A DNA stretch of 64,000 nt from assembly GCA_023390555.1 (NCBI GenBank), contig JAEWCQ010000021.1, positions 1-64,000 of the forward strand, read 5' to 3'. The position numbers and the translations under genes were made by a program. Each line of letters begins with the position of its first letter. Positions within the stretch are counted from its first letter, which is position 1. The stretch is from Bacillota bacterium (GTDB lineage Bacteria; Bacillota; Clostridia; Lachnospirales; Lachnospiraceae). Shown piece after piece: positions 17,979 through 30,200 of this stretch. Under the pieces are notes generated by a model. The model was not told the origin of the DNA. It did not search any database and worked only from the letters and a program-made list of their open reading frames with translations.

Positions 17979-18746
17979 TTACCAGTTCATTTCTTGCAGA
18001 AATTCTCGTAGTTCTCTGTCACGCTTTTCATGGTCTCCCTGGACATATGGTTCCAGATTGCATTCACCAAAAATAATTCCGTCCCGTAAAAATAAAATCC
18101 GGTTTCCTCTGAGTGCAGATTTAATGTCATGCGTAACCATGATGATACTTTCGCCATCCTCATTCAGATTACTTAAAACATTCAGAACCGCCTCACTGTT
18201 TGCGGAATTCAATGCTCCGGTCGGTTCATCCGCAAATACGACTTCCGGTTTGTTAATGATCGCCCTGACAATCGCACACCTCTGTAGTTCTCCTCCTGAA
18301 ACCTGATTTGGGAATTTTTTCGCCAGCTTTTCACTGATATTGACTTTTTCCAAAAGACTTGTGGCATCCTGAAGTAATTCCTTCCTGCTGCTTTCTTTTA
18401 AAAATCCGGCAGTCAGAATATTATCCATAATACTCATATAATCCAGCAGCAGCATCTGCTGAAATACGTAGCCACAATGCTTTCTTCGAAAGACGGCCAG
18501 TTTATTACTGGAATAGTGCGCAATTTCCTCTCCCAGAAAATTGATTTCACCGTCCGACGCCTGATCCATTCCGGAAAGTGTATACATTAACGTCGATTTA
18601 CCGGCACCGGATGGCCCCATAATCACCGTAAAGTCACCCTGATACACCTCCAAATCCAGGTTTTGCAATATCGCAGTCTGACTCATATTGTCACCGTCAT
18701 AATTTTTACACAGCTTCTTTGCCTGAATAATTACCTCTTTTTTCAT
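17979..18746 (-). CDS. ABC transporter ATPase of MacB/LolD type
   Basis: ATPase of about 255 residues with Walker A GPSGAGKST, signature VSGGELQR, Walker B VVFADEPTGALNS and the H-loop in VTHDIKSAL. LolD/MacB-type sequence features match the following FtsX-type permease, with which it should form one transporter. The in-frame ATG at 18782 has no ribosome site; the ATG at 18746 gives the usual N-terminus and has AAAGG some way upstream, so I choose it with moderate certainty. Confidence 0.9.
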   Translation of the reverse strand: MKKEVIIQAKKLCKNYDGDNMSQTAILQNLDLEVYQGDFTVIMGPSGAGKSTLMYTLSGMDQASDGEINFLGEEIAHYSSNKLAVFRRKHCGYVFQQMLLLDYMSIMDNILTAGFLKESSRKELLQDATSLLEKVNISEKLAKKFPNQVSGGELQRCAIVRAIINKPEVVFADEPTGALNSANSEAVLNVLSNLNEDGESIIMVTHDIKSALRGNRILFLRDGIIFGECNLEPYVQGDHEKRDRELREFLQEMNW

Positions 18747-18791
18747 AACACACCAGTTACCTTTCCCTATTATTAAAAGCATTTTCTTACT

Positions 18792-21700
18792 TTATAAAAG
18801 ACACGATTCCACAACAGCATTTTGATCAAATTCTGCTGCACACAATTCTAAAATAGCAGATTCATGCTCTTTGCTGCACTTTAGCATCAGTTTTACCGCA
18901 TCGTTGAAAAACTGTAATTCAATGGATATGCCTTGAAACTCCAGCTCATGTGTCTTCCCGCCTTCCGATGTAAGCATACCAGTCAGGATTTCAGGGACAT
19001 AATCCGCCTGCGCTGTAACAATATTGATCAGCGGACAGTACAGATGAGACGTTATGGCAAGCTCATCCCCATTCATAAGATTTACCTTTTCGTGTGATTC
19101 ATGAAGATTCGATACGCTTTTCACCGCAGAACAGATCGAATCCGCATCCCCATGCCGATACATAAATCGAAATGCATCAATAAACAGTCCCATCGTCCCT
19201 TCATTTTTATCATTTCTTCCGTGATATACGAAAAGAAACGGGACATTTCCCTGATAGCCCTCATTATAAACAGCAAGCATTTTATCAAGTATCGATAGCA
19301 GGAGCGCGGATGGCGATGCCTCTATTTTCTTCCGCACTTTAGGATCTCTGCTCACCAGTGACAGCTCCGCGTCATTTTCTATCCCTCCAAACCGTTTCGT
19401 ATATTGAGAAATACCGCTCTGTGTATCAATCTGCTCCCGCTTGGTTTCGTCTTCCGGCACAAAATCAGAATACCGGCACTCACCCGCCAGGGAACATTGA
19501 TTGTAAAAGCTGTCCCGGATTTCCCGATTCCAGATATGGACGGAAACCATGTCACATACTGCATGATGTGCAAACAGATAGATCACATGCAGCTCTTCCG
19601 ATATTTTCACAATGCATTGCTGTGCCAACGGGCCCAATTCGTCAAAACGGGAAACATCCGTACCCATTTTCTCAATCCGGGTCAGAGTTTTGCATTTTGC
19701 TTCCATAGCCACTGCCGACAGATCAAAAAAGGGGATTTTTGTATCATCCATATACTGCAGTTCCTGAATCGTCGTATGGGAATCATTGAAGACACTGCGA
19801 AATACAGATTGATGTCTTCTGACCCGATTGACTGCCGCCTCGCAATACTGTCTGGAAAAAGAACCGGTTACGATCCATTTACCAACACATACACTGCTGT
19901 AATTCGACTCTAGAAAGAACTTCTGTCTTGTCTGGACTGCATACTCTCTTTCTACGCAGAAAGACTCCTGCGCTAAAGTACCGGCAAATTCTTCTCTGAT
20001 CGATGTTTCATCAAAATCGGGTGTACACCCCCCCTTCAACGAATTCAAATATTTCTCCATACGGTTCTGCACCAGCCTGCTGATTTCCTTTATATCTTCC
20101 TCGGTCAGATCCTGCTCCGCATAAAATCGTAATCTGCTGTTTCTACCCCGCACAATCAGGTCCATATGCAGCGCTGCAATTCCTGCTGCTGTCCGGCTAT
20201 GTAGATTTATGAATGTAAAACCGGAATTCTTCGCCCGAAACTCACATCCGTCTTCATAAGAAATCGAAAATGTGGCATCTGCTTCCTCCTCTGCTTTTAA
20301 CAGTTGTATGGTGGAATACTGCCCGACAAATCTTGCCCGTCTTTCGGCCTCTTCGAAAAGATTCCCCACAAATGCAATCTTTGCCGTCTTTTTCTGATAG
20401 ATGGAAACGGCTTCTTCCAGAATCACCTGCATTGTTTCCATCCTTGTTCCTGTTGTGCACAGCTTATCCGCGATCTCGTCTGAGACAGCACAGGAATAGC
20501 GGAAATCCAGCGTCTTAGCAGCCATACCGCCATCTCTGCGATGTCTGGCGGATGCCCAATCTATAAAATCATATTCCACCTGCTCTCTGCTGTCCCTGTG
20601 AATCATGTCTGCATAGACCGTATATTCATTATAGTAATTGATAAACTCATCGATTACCACAAGTTTCGAATATTCATCCAGAAAAGCTTTGTGAAAAGCA
20701 AAAAGAATATAATTTTTCGTCTTTGCGTTTATCTGTATCACCGACAGAGGCTTGTCTGTGTCTTCCGCTATTTTCGGCCAGATTGCTGTCTCAAACTGCT
20801 CGTTTTTATTATCTGTTTCATCCGAAATCGTCTGGCATCTGAGCGGCAGACTGCTTTTTTTGAAGCAGGCTTTTGCTTCTAACCGGTATCCAAAAATCGG
20901 ATGCAGCCGGGACAGCTCTTTTAGCGCAGCATTCACCGCCTCACTCTGAATGTTCCCGGCATGTGCCAGCAGAAGGATACAAAACGGATTTGAAAGCCCC
21001 GCATTTAGCTGCTGTACCTCTGTCAGACGAACCGCGTCTTCTGCGAAACGAACCTTCCCGCTTTCGGTTTTTTCTGTATCGGCAATCAAAGCTGCAATCC
21101 GCTTCGGTGTCTGCTGGGAAACCGCATCACCGATCGAAATATGGATATCTTCTTTGCCAAGCAATGCAATCAGGCGGATCGCATTGATCGAATTTCCTCC
21201 ATAGTCGATGAACGGATCATTGATGCCAATCCGCTCCGCCCCCAAAACGCGTTCAAATACTTCGCAAATCTTTTTTTCCGTTTCATTTTGCGGCGGCTCA
21301 TATTCACGTTGTTGGAATCTGACCTTACTGCGCAGCTCTGCTTTGTCTATTTTTCCATTGATGGTGACCGGAATACGTTCCAACTGTATGATATAGTCCG
21401 GCACCATATACACAGGCACATGTTCGGCAACTGACCTGCGGATCACCGACAGATCCAACGCTTCTCTTGAAACGACGTATGCCGCAATACACTGATCTCC
21501 GTGGTTATTTCTGACAACAATGGCCGCTGTGTCCTCCACTCCCTGAATTTTCCGCAACGCATCCTCCACTTCACTGAGCTCAATTCGGTATCCCCGGATT
21601 TTCACCTGATCATCCATTCTCCCGAGATACTCTATATTGCCGTCCGGCAGCCATCTTGCCAGATCGCCTGTGAGATATAACCTGCCCTCTCCAAAGGGAT

Positions 21701-24188
21701 TCGGGACAAATTTCTCTTCGGTGAGATCCTTCCGGTTTAAATACCCTCTGGAAAGACCCGCTCCGCCGATTGCAAGCTCACCCGGTACTCCGATGCCGCA
21801 TAAGCTTCCCCTGTCCAACAGATACACGGTATAGTTTCGATGCGGTTTCCCGATTGGGATTTTTGCGGGCAGCTCGGCTCCTTTCTTACAGGACCAGTAC
21901 GTCGCACAAATCGTCGCTTCCGTCGGTCCATAGGCATTGATATAATCCGCATAAGAGATGATTTTCTGAACGACTTCTCTGCTTGCCTCAGAACCGGCGG
22001 TCAAGATATAACGGCAGTCTGTTTCGGGAAGCTGTCCCGCAAACTGCGGCGGGAATGATAACACATTCAGTTTCTCCTGTTCCATGATATCATGTATGTA
22101 TTCCGGATCAGAAGAGAGATCGGGATCCGGAATAGAAAGCATCGCTCCTCTCGTCAGAGCAAGTAATATCTGCCCTGTCGAGGCGTCAAATGTAATACTG
22201 GCAAACAGGATCATTCTGTCTGTCGGACCGATCTGATATTCGTCTCCCATGGCCTTGCAGAAATTGACCGCACTCCCGTGCTCAATCATAACGCCCTTCG
22301 GATTCCCCGTTGTACCGGATGTATAGATGATGTAAGCAAGATTTTCCGGTCCGGCCTTCGGAGTCGGGTTCTCCGCCGCTGTCTCCTGACAGAGAAACGC
22401 ACTCAGGTCCAGGATTGGTTTGTCCGTCTCCGTCTTCACCCCTGCATCCTGGATGAGAATGACCTTCGGATTACAGTCTTTTAACTTGTAAGCCAGTCTC
22501 TCCTGCGGTTCATCCACATCAATCGGCACATAGCATCCTCCGGACTTCAGAATTCCCAGGATACCGGTAACAATCTCCGGGCTTTTCCTTCCTATGATAA
22601 CGACAGGATCTTCCGGTCCCACTCCGATTTTCCGAAGTGCTTCCGCAATCTGATTCGCCATCGCGTTTAGTCTTGCATAGGTCACCTGCTGATTTTTGTA
22701 TTTTAATGCGATATTGTCCGCAAATTGTTTTGCACAGTTTTCAAACAGATCTACCACAGTTTCCCTTCCGCAGGAGAAATCCGGCTGCCGGTTGAATTTA
22801 TGAAGGATATCCGCTTCTTCCGAAGCCGTAATAAAATTCAAGTCACAGACCGATGCGTCCGAATCCGAAATCATATTGAAAACAATCTGTTCCAGCTGCA
22901 GGCATAATTTTTTTGCATTTTCTTTGGTAAATCTGCTTTTATCGTACATCATGCCGAACCGGATGTGCTCTCCCGACGCAAATGCTCCGACGGAAATCGG
23001 ATAATTGGTCTGTTCTCTGGCACGCACGATCTCATAGGTCAGATCAGCGAATTGCATCTTCTCGTCATATTCATACTGGACATAATAATTCTCAAATACA
23101 AAGATGGAGTCTATCAGGTTGCTCGGAAGGTTCGTACGCTGCTGGATTTCACTCAGCGAGCAGTAATCATACGGGAAGCTGTCCAGTTCATGCCGGAATG
23201 CCTCTGTTAACAGCTCTTTTACCGTCTGTCCTTCTCTGACGCTGTATCGCACCGGAATCGTATTGATATAAAGCCCCACCGCTTTTTCAATACCTTTTAG
23301 ATTTTTCTGCCGTCCCGAAACGACTTTTCCAAAGACCACATCTGTCGTCCGGTTATATTTCATCAACAGGATTGCCCACGCCGTTTCAAATAAAAGGCTC
23401 AGCGTAACTCCGCAATTCTTTGCAAAGTCTTTTACTTTTTCACTGGCGGGTTCCTCTAATTTAATTTCTGCAATACCGGAAGACTGCTCCTGAATCATCG
23501 GCGTTTCGTATGGTACAACCACTGCGGTCTCTTCATAGCCCCGCAGTAATTCTTCCCAGTAATTCAACCCTTCCTTCTCATCCTGTTCCCGAATATATTC
23601 TACAAAATCCCGATACGGAGCAACCGTTCCTCTATCTCTTTCCATTTCCTGTGCAAGGCTGTGCACCGGCTCCCCTTCTGAAAGGCGCTCATAATAGTCG
23701 AGCATATCGTGAAGCAGAAAAGAGGTACACCAGCCGTCCATACAGATATGATGATTTGTGATAATCATATAGGTAATGTCATTGCCCATCGTCACAATAT
23801 TCACACGCATCAGCGTATCTTTTTCCAGATCAAACCCTCTTTTTACATCTGCCTGAATCAGTATTTCGAGTCTCTCTGACGCAGCCTCATCTTCATCTTC
23901 CGATAAATCGGTGACGGTGTATTCACATTCCCGTTCCTTCAGCACAACCTGTTTCGGTACATCTACACTCCGGTATAAGATCAGGGTACGCAGAACCTCA
24001 TATTTATACGTCAGAAGCTTTAAACTGGTTTTCATACATTCCTTCTGAAATTTACCGCGGATCTTCAGCACATTCTGCAAGACATAGGCCGTCACTGCAT
24101 CATCCATCATATTATGATACAGCATTCCCTTCTGCAAAGGCGTGAGATCATAGATCGATTCCACCATCTGATTTATTTTTTTTTCCAT
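18792..24188 (-). CDS. Nonribosomal peptide synthetase, C-A-PCP plus two divergent condensation-like domains
   Basis: About 1798 residues. A condensation domain (10-450; HHICMDG at 146-152) follows the upstream epimerase and so is probably of the D-accepting type. The adenylation domain (470-955; YTSGTTGNPKG, YLTGDLA, NGK) has a pocket read by eye as D-A-G-S-L-A-A-I-C-K, close to aromatic (Phe/Tyr-type) codes but with Trp239 replaced by Gly. The carrier domain (962-1040) has GGNS with the attachment Ser at about 1000. Two regions then resemble condensation domains: 1045-1400, in which the HHxxxDG motif is broken (HKAFLDE), and 1405-1795, which keeps HHAVCDM. There is no thioesterase or reductase domain. 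ATG at 24188 is preferred over a TTG at 24200. It follows the megasynthase by 25 bases. Confidence 0.95.
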   Translation of the reverse strand: MEKKINQMVESIYDLTPLQKGMLYHNMMDDAVTAYVLQNVLKIRGKFQKECMKTSLKLLTYKYEVLRTLILYRSVDVPKQVVLKERECEYTVTDLSEDEDEAASERLEILIQADVKRGFDLEKDTLMRVNIVTMGNDITYMIITNHHICMDGWCTSFLLHDMLDYYERLSEGEPVHSLAQEMERDRGTVAPYRDFVEYIREQDEKEGLNYWEELLRGYEETAVVVPYETPMIQEQSSGIAEIKLEEPASEKVKDFAKNCGVTLSLLFETAWAILLMKYNRTTDVVFGKVVSGRQKNLKGIEKAVGLYINTIPVRYSVREGQTVKELLTEAFRHELDSFPYDYCSLSEIQQRTNLPSNLIDSIFVFENYYVQYEYDEKMQFADLTYEIVRAREQTNYPISVGAFASGEHIRFGMMYDKSRFTKENAKKLCLQLEQIVFNMISDSDASVCDLNFITASEEADILHKFNRQPDFSCGRETVVDLFENCAKQFADNIALKYKNQQVTYARLNAMANQIAEALRKIGVGPEDPVVIIGRKSPEIVTGILGILKSGGCYVPIDVDEPQERLAYKLKDCNPKVILIQDAGVKTETDKPILDLSAFLCQETAAENPTPKAGPENLAYIIYTSGTTGNPKGVMIEHGSAVNFCKAMGDEYQIGPTDRMILFASITFDASTGQILLALTRGAMLSIPDPDLSSDPEYIHDIMEQEKLNVLSFPPQFAGQLPETDCRYILTAGSEASREVVQKIISYADYINAYGPTEATICATYWSCKKGAELPAKIPIGKPHRNYTVYLLDRGSLCGIGVPGELAIGGAGLSRGYLNRKDLTEEKFVPNPFGEGRLYLTGDLARWLPDGNIEYLGRMDDQVKIRGYRIELSEVEDALRKIQGVEDTAAIVVRNNHGDQCIAAYVVSREALDLSVIRRSVAEHVPVYMVPDYIIQLERIPVTINGKIDKAELRSKVRFQQREYEPPQNETEKKICEVFERVLGAERIGINDPFIDYGGNSINAIRLIALLGKEDIHISIGDAVSQQTPKRIAALIADTEKTESGKVRFAEDAVRLTEVQQLNAGLSNPFCILLLAHAGNIQSEAVNAALKELSRLHPIFGYRLEAKACFKKSSLPLRCQTISDETDNKNEQFETAIWPKIAEDTDKPLSVIQINAKTKNYILFAFHKAFLDEYSKLVVIDEFINYYNEYTVYADMIHRDSREQVEYDFIDWASARHRRDGGMAAKTLDFRYSCAVSDEIADKLCTTGTRMETMQVILEEAVSIYQKKTAKIAFVGNLFEEAERRARFVGQYSTIQLLKAEEEADATFSISYEDGCEFRAKNSGFTFINLHSRTAAGIAALHMDLIVRGRNSRLRFYAEQDLTEEDIKEISRLVQNRMEKYLNSLKGGCTPDFDETSIREEFAGTLAQESFCVEREYAVQTRQKFFLESNYSSVCVGKWIVTGSFSRQYCEAAVNRVRRHQSVFRSVFNDSHTTIQELQYMDDTKIPFFDLSAVAMEAKCKTLTRIEKMGTDVSRFDELGPLAQQCIVKISEELHVIYLFAHHAVCDMVSVHIWNREIRDSFYNQCSLAGECRYSDFVPEDETKREQIDTQSGISQYTKRFGGIENDAELSLVSRDPKVRKKIEASPSALLLSILDKMLAVYNEGYQGNVPFLFVYHGRNDKNEGTMGLFIDAFRFMYRHGDADSICSAVKSVSNLHESHEKVNLMNGDELAITSHLYCPLINIVTAQADYVPEILTGMLTSEGGKTHELEFQGISIELQFFNDAVKLMLKCSKEHESAILELCAAEFDQNAVVESCLL

Positions 24189-24213
24189 ATTTTTCACCAA
24201 TCAGCTCTTTTTT

Positions 24214-27200
24214 TTAGAGGGACAAAAGCAGATCATCGAGCGCCCCTAAATCTTCCATTGAGATACTGCTGTCACCAAAATCCGATCCGGTCTTCGTTGT
24301 CCCGCTCACGGAGCAGCAGTGATCAATCAGCTCCCGTACGGAACGTTCCAGGTTTTCCGTAAAGCTTTCCAGCTCTTTTGGACGGAAACTGTTTGTGCAG
24401 GTCAGCTCAAACACGGTTTCCCCATTCAGAATATAACAGTTTAGAATGATCGGATAGGAAAGGTCATTTTTATCGGAAATGTCCCTTCCATGGGAATACC
24501 CTGACATTTGAAGCAGCACGCCATCCTCTGCCGGGAGTTCGTTATAATCGCCCAGATAATTCAGTAAAATATCGGAGTGTTTTCCATCTGGATAGAGCAC
24601 TCCATATCCGGAACCATGATTCGGAATCGAACGCAGCATCTCCTTGTTGGACGTGATTGTCTCCGACAACGTATCTTCACAGGTGGCAATAACAGGATAT
24701 GTACTCGTAAAAAATCCAACCGTACGGTCCACATCCATCTTCTCTGCAAAATTATCTCTTCCATGCCCTTCCAGATCGATACCGATGCTCTTTTGTCCCG
24801 TGGTCTTATGCACCGCAATACTGAACGCACTCAGCAGCAGATCCTGCATATCCGTATGATAAGCCTGATTGGACTGCATTCTCATCTTTTCCGAATTGTG
24901 GGCGTCTATACGGAAACAGTTTGAGACAAAACCACTCTTCTCCCGATCTCTTTCTAGCTGAAATCCTGCTTTCACAAGCCTTTCTGTCACAATATCCCAG
25001 TAGCTGATCTCCTTTCTGTTTCTCACATCGGCACGGTATTTCGAAAGGTATAAAGACCAGTCCCTCACCGAAGCTGTCTTTGCAGGAAGTACGATCTCTT
25101 CTTCGCACAGTGCCAAGTTGTATCCTCTTACGAAATCTTCCATAATGATCCGCCAGGATACACCGTCAACGACAAGATGATGACTACAGAAAAACACATG
25201 GTCATTTGGCTCCTGCTTAAAAATACAGGTTTTTACCAGCGGGCCTTCCTTCAAATTCATACTTTGCTGTATCCGCATACACGTACGTTCGATAGCCTCA
25301 GACGGATCACCTGCTTTGCTCAAATTGACGATATCCAACTCAAAAAGTCTGCTTTCCTCCACTTTTTTTATCATCTGCTTTCCGTCTGAAAAGACTGCTC
25401 TTAATGCATCGTGATGTGCAACAACAGCTGCCATACCTTTGCGGAATGCGTTTTCGTCGACATGTCCGTCAAATTCAAAGAACAGAGACTGGTTATAGTG
25501 ATGCACTTCTTGCAAGCCTCCGGAGAGAAGTGCTCTCTGCGCAGGCAGGAGATCTGATTCACCATAGATCTCACCCTGCTCATACTTCACCAGATCAGCT
25601 TTCTGCATCTGCAATGCAATACGCCGGATTGTTTTTTCTCTCATGATGTTCTTGACCGTCAGTTCATACCCGGACTCCCTCACTTTTGATACAACTCGGA
25701 TTGCCTTGATGGAATCGCCTCCCAGCGTAAAGAAATTATCATTCATACTGATTGGCGAATAGCCCAATATGGTGCTAAAGGCTGACTGCAAAGCCTGCTC
25801 CTCGTCACTTTCCGGGGCAACATATTCATTTTGAGATTCCAGTTTTATATCCGGCAGGGCTCGCTTGTCGACTTTGCCGTTCTTTGTCGTCGGTATGCTT
25901 TCTATCTGCATCATATAAGTCGGTATCATATAATCCGGCAAACTTCCGCTGAGTTGATCTCTGATTTCGCCGGCGCTGCAACTTTGCTCGGCGACATAGT
26001 AGGCATACAGTGCTTTTGCTCCCCCCTGATCTGACCTGGCAACGACGATACAGTCCTTAATCGGCGCCAATTCCTTGATCCTGCTTTCAACTTCTCCAAG
26101 CTCGATCCGCTGTCCATGGATTTTTACCTGTTCATCCATTCTGCCCAGAAACCGGATATTGCCGTCCGTTCTCCAAACGGCCAGATCTCCTGTCCGGTAC
26201 ATCGTTCCCTGCCCGAACGGATTCTGTACGAATACCTGCCCGGTCAGGTCCGAGCGGTTCAGGTATCCGGCTCCCACATACAATCCGGCAACACATAATT
26301 CTCCCGGCACGCCAGGCCCGCACAGCCGGTCTCCCTGCATGATATAAATCTGCGTATCTGTCATAGGTCGCCCGATCGGTATTTCTTCATAATTCTGGTC
26401 ACAAACAAAATAAGTACAGTCAATACTGGCTTCTGTCGGTCCGTAAGTGTTGGTCAGCGGAATCTCTTTTCCGGTCTTCTTCATCATTCTATGGAAATCC
26501 CGGACATGCTCCGGTTTTAATTCTTCCCCGCTCACAAACACATAGCGGAGCGATTGGATCTGGTCATACAGTCCGGCACTTTCGACCGTATCGATGAAAA
26601 AGCTTAACACGGTCGGGACAAAATACATTACGGTAACACCGTGCCGGAATATTGCCCTGCACATTGCCGCAGGATCCTTTTCATCCTCATTTTCCAGCAT
26701 AATTAAGGTTGCCCCGAATAAGGACCACCACAATAATTCACAGAGGGAATCATCAAATGTGATCGTTGTCTTCTGAAGCATTACATCGTTTTCTCCAATC
26801 GGATATCTGCTCTGTGTCCACAAGAGCCGATTGATGAGGCCACGGTGAAGATTGACGGCTCCCTTTGGTTTCCCGGTTGTTCCGGACGTATAGAAGCAAT
26901 GCGAATAGTGCTCCGGCGTATGCAGCCTTTCCGGATTCTCAGGATTACGCCCCAATGCCATGCGCTTTAAATCAATGACCGGTATCTCCTCTGAATCATA
27001 TGACCGCTCATCCGCTGCCAGAATCACCGCCTTCGGCCGGCAATCTTCGATGATATATGCGATCCGCTCGTTCGGATATGTCACGTTTACCGGTACATAC
27101 GCACCGCCGGCTTTCAGGATTCCATAGATTGCTATCATGAGTTCGTTACACCGTTCTGCAATCACAACCACAAAATCATTCGGTCCTACCCCATACCGCC

Positions 27201-30200
27201 GTAAATCATTGGCTAACGCATTGGCTTTCTCATTCAATTCCCGATAGGTCAGCATATGATCCTGATATACGACGGCAACCCGGTCCGGCGTCTTTTGTAC
27301 CTGCTCCTCAAACAGATCCACGACTGTCCTGTCGCGTACACCTTCCACTTCTTTTGGATTGAATTTCTCAAGTACCTGCACTTTCTCGGCCTGTGTGATC
27401 ATCTCGATCTCTTCCATCTTCTGATCCGGATTTTCCGTAATCTGCTTTAAGATTTCCGTATAGTGATCGGCGATTCTCATTGCCGTCTCTTTTAGAAACA
27501 ATGCTGTACAGTACTCCAGTTTCACATGGAATCCGTCCGACTCTTCCTTGATGATAAAGGAAAGATCAAATTTTGAAATGGCATTATCCCACTCTTTTAC
27601 CGGAAGTACCTTTCCATCCAGCATCAATTCCATCTGTCCCATATTCTGCATTTCGATCATGACGCTGAACAGGGGATTTCTGGACATATCGCGCTGAACT
27701 CCGACCGCTTCGATGAGTTCGTCAAACGGATAATCCTGATAATTATATGCCTGCAGGCATTTCTCTTTCATCCTATCCAGGAACTCTGTGTATCTGTGTG
27801 ATTGATCTACCTTGCCTCTGAGCGCAACCGTATTGATAAACATCCCCATGACATCTTCTGTGTCTCTGTGTGTTCTTCCACTGATCAGGCTGCCGACCAC
27901 AATGTCCTCCTGCCTGCTGTATCTGCTCAAAAGCAGCATTGCTGCGGAAAGAAAGACCATGTAATCAGTCGCTTGATTTTTCTTGGCAATTTCCTTTATG
28001 TTTCCGCCAAGTTCATCACCAAGCAGGACTTCCACAGAATCCCCTTCAAAGCTTTGTTCTGTCGGTCTTGCATAATCAAGCGGCAGATCCAGAACAGGAA
28101 TCTCATCGGCAAACTCATTTAACCAATATTGTTCCTGCGCGGACATATCCTGTTTCCGCATCCATTCACTGCAGTCCTTATACTGCACCCGCAGCGGTTC
28201 AAGCGCTTTCCCTTCATACAGTTCCGCCATCTCTTTCAGCAGAATTGTATTGCTGATACCGTCCGAAATCATATGGTGGATATCCAGAAACAGGATATGC
28301 CGATCTTCGGATACTTTCAGAACCAGTTCCCTCATAAGCGGTGCTCTGCCCAGATCAAACGGCCGTAGAAATTCCTGATAGACCTGTTCCGTCTCGCTTT
28401 CCGCTCTCTCCGTTATTTCAAAATCGATTACGGCATCTTGTTGAACGACCTGAACCGGTTCTCCGTCTATCATCTGAAATCCGGTACGCAAAATCTCGTG
28501 CCGCTCCGTCAATTTTATGATTGCAGCTTTCATCCGTTCCACATCAAATTCCCCGTCGAATTCAATGGATCCGGTCATGTTATAAGCAATTTCCTTTTCA
28601 TCATATTGATTGATTAAAAACATCCGCTTCTGGGAAGAAGACATCGGATAGTATTCCTGCGCTTCTGCAACCGGAATCTCCTTCTCCACGCTGCAGCTTC
28701 CTGCGATATTCTTCGCAAGCGCCCCCGGTGACGGATGATGAAACAGCGTATCAAAAGCCACTTTGACACCGAATTTCGTTTCCAGCTGGTTAATCAGGCG
28801 CACCGCACTGAGCGAATGTCCTCCGATTTCAAAAAAGTTATCATTGACCCCTACGGGCGCAACGTTTAGTATGCCACTGTAGATATCGCAGATATTTTTT
28901 TCCATTTCACTGCTGGGAGCCACATACGCGTGACCGGCCGCCATCTCTATATCCGGCAGTGCGTGCTTGTCCAGTTTCCCGTTCTTTGTGAGCGGAATGG
29001 CATCTATCTGCAGCATATACATGGGAATCATATAGTTCGGCAGCGTTACGATCAAAAAATCGCGTACTTCTGAAACACCGATTCTGCTGTCACTTACATA
29101 GTAAGCATAGATTGCTTTTTCACAGTTGCCATCTTCTCTGGCAATCACAACGCAATCTTTGATTCCATCCATCTCGCGAATCCTGCTCTCTATTTCTCCA
29201 AGTTCAATCCGAAAACCACGGATTTTGACCTGTTCGTCTGCCCTCCCTGCATATTCAATCCTCTTTTCGTCGATGAACCTGGCCAGATCTCCGGTCCGGT
29301 ACATTCTTCTGCCGGGAAGAAACGGATGATCCAGAAACTTGGTCTGATTCAGATCCGGTCTGTTCAGATACCCTCTTGCCACCCCGTCACCGGAAATATA
29401 CATTTCCCCCAGTACATGGAATGGTACGGGATTTAAGTTTTTATCCAGAAGATAGATCTGGACATTGTCTGCGGGAACCCCAATGGAAACGGAATTCCGT
29501 GTATCCTGCACCGGATCAAACTGATAGATCATACAGCCTACGACCGTTTCTGTCGGACCATATTCATTATAGATTTCAATCGTTCCTCCAAAGCTTTCCT
29601 GAATCTCGTTTGCAAGGTTCACCTTTAAATCTTCACCACCGACAATCAGTCTTTGTACGGATGAATTCCGGTTATCCAGGTCTTTGAGCAAAGCCAGATG
29701 AGCCGGTGTCAGTTTCATTACGGTAACCTGATTGTCCGCCATAATGTCGTAAAGAACATAGCTGCTTCCTTCTCCCTGTTCCCGATACAGAATTATTTTG
29801 CCGCCGCTCACCAACGGCGTAAATATAGTCGTAACCGTCAGGTCAAAGGAAACGGAAGAAAACAGCGGAAAGATCTCCTGTTCCTTTTTTATGTACATTT
29901 TCTTTGCCCACCAGATATAATTGACCAGACCGCGCTGTTCGATCATGACACCTTTTGGTTTTCCGGTCGTTCCGGAGGTATAAATACAGTAAGCCAGATC
30001 TTTAGGCCCGCTGATCCGTTCCAAATTCTCCGGATTCGAGCGGTAAATCTCCGGATTTGCAAGATCGATCACAGGGATATCCGTTGGAATCTCCGTGTGA
30101 TAAGTCAATACTGCTTTGGGTTTACTGTCCTCCAAAATAAACTGAATCCGTTCTTTGGGATATGCCGGATCAATCGGCACATATGCGCCTCCTGATTTCA

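Noticed and set aside
22965..23239. Several plus-strand frames of 60-180 codons opposite the NRPS genes
   Set aside because: All are antisense shadows of well-supported domains with intact motifs on the minus strand.
24214..24924. Possibility that the megasynthase ends in a thioesterase
   Set aside because: The last 440 residues carry HHLVVDG, EGHGRD, RTVGFFTSTYPV and NYLG, which define an epimerisation domain; no GxSxG thioesterase motif is seen.
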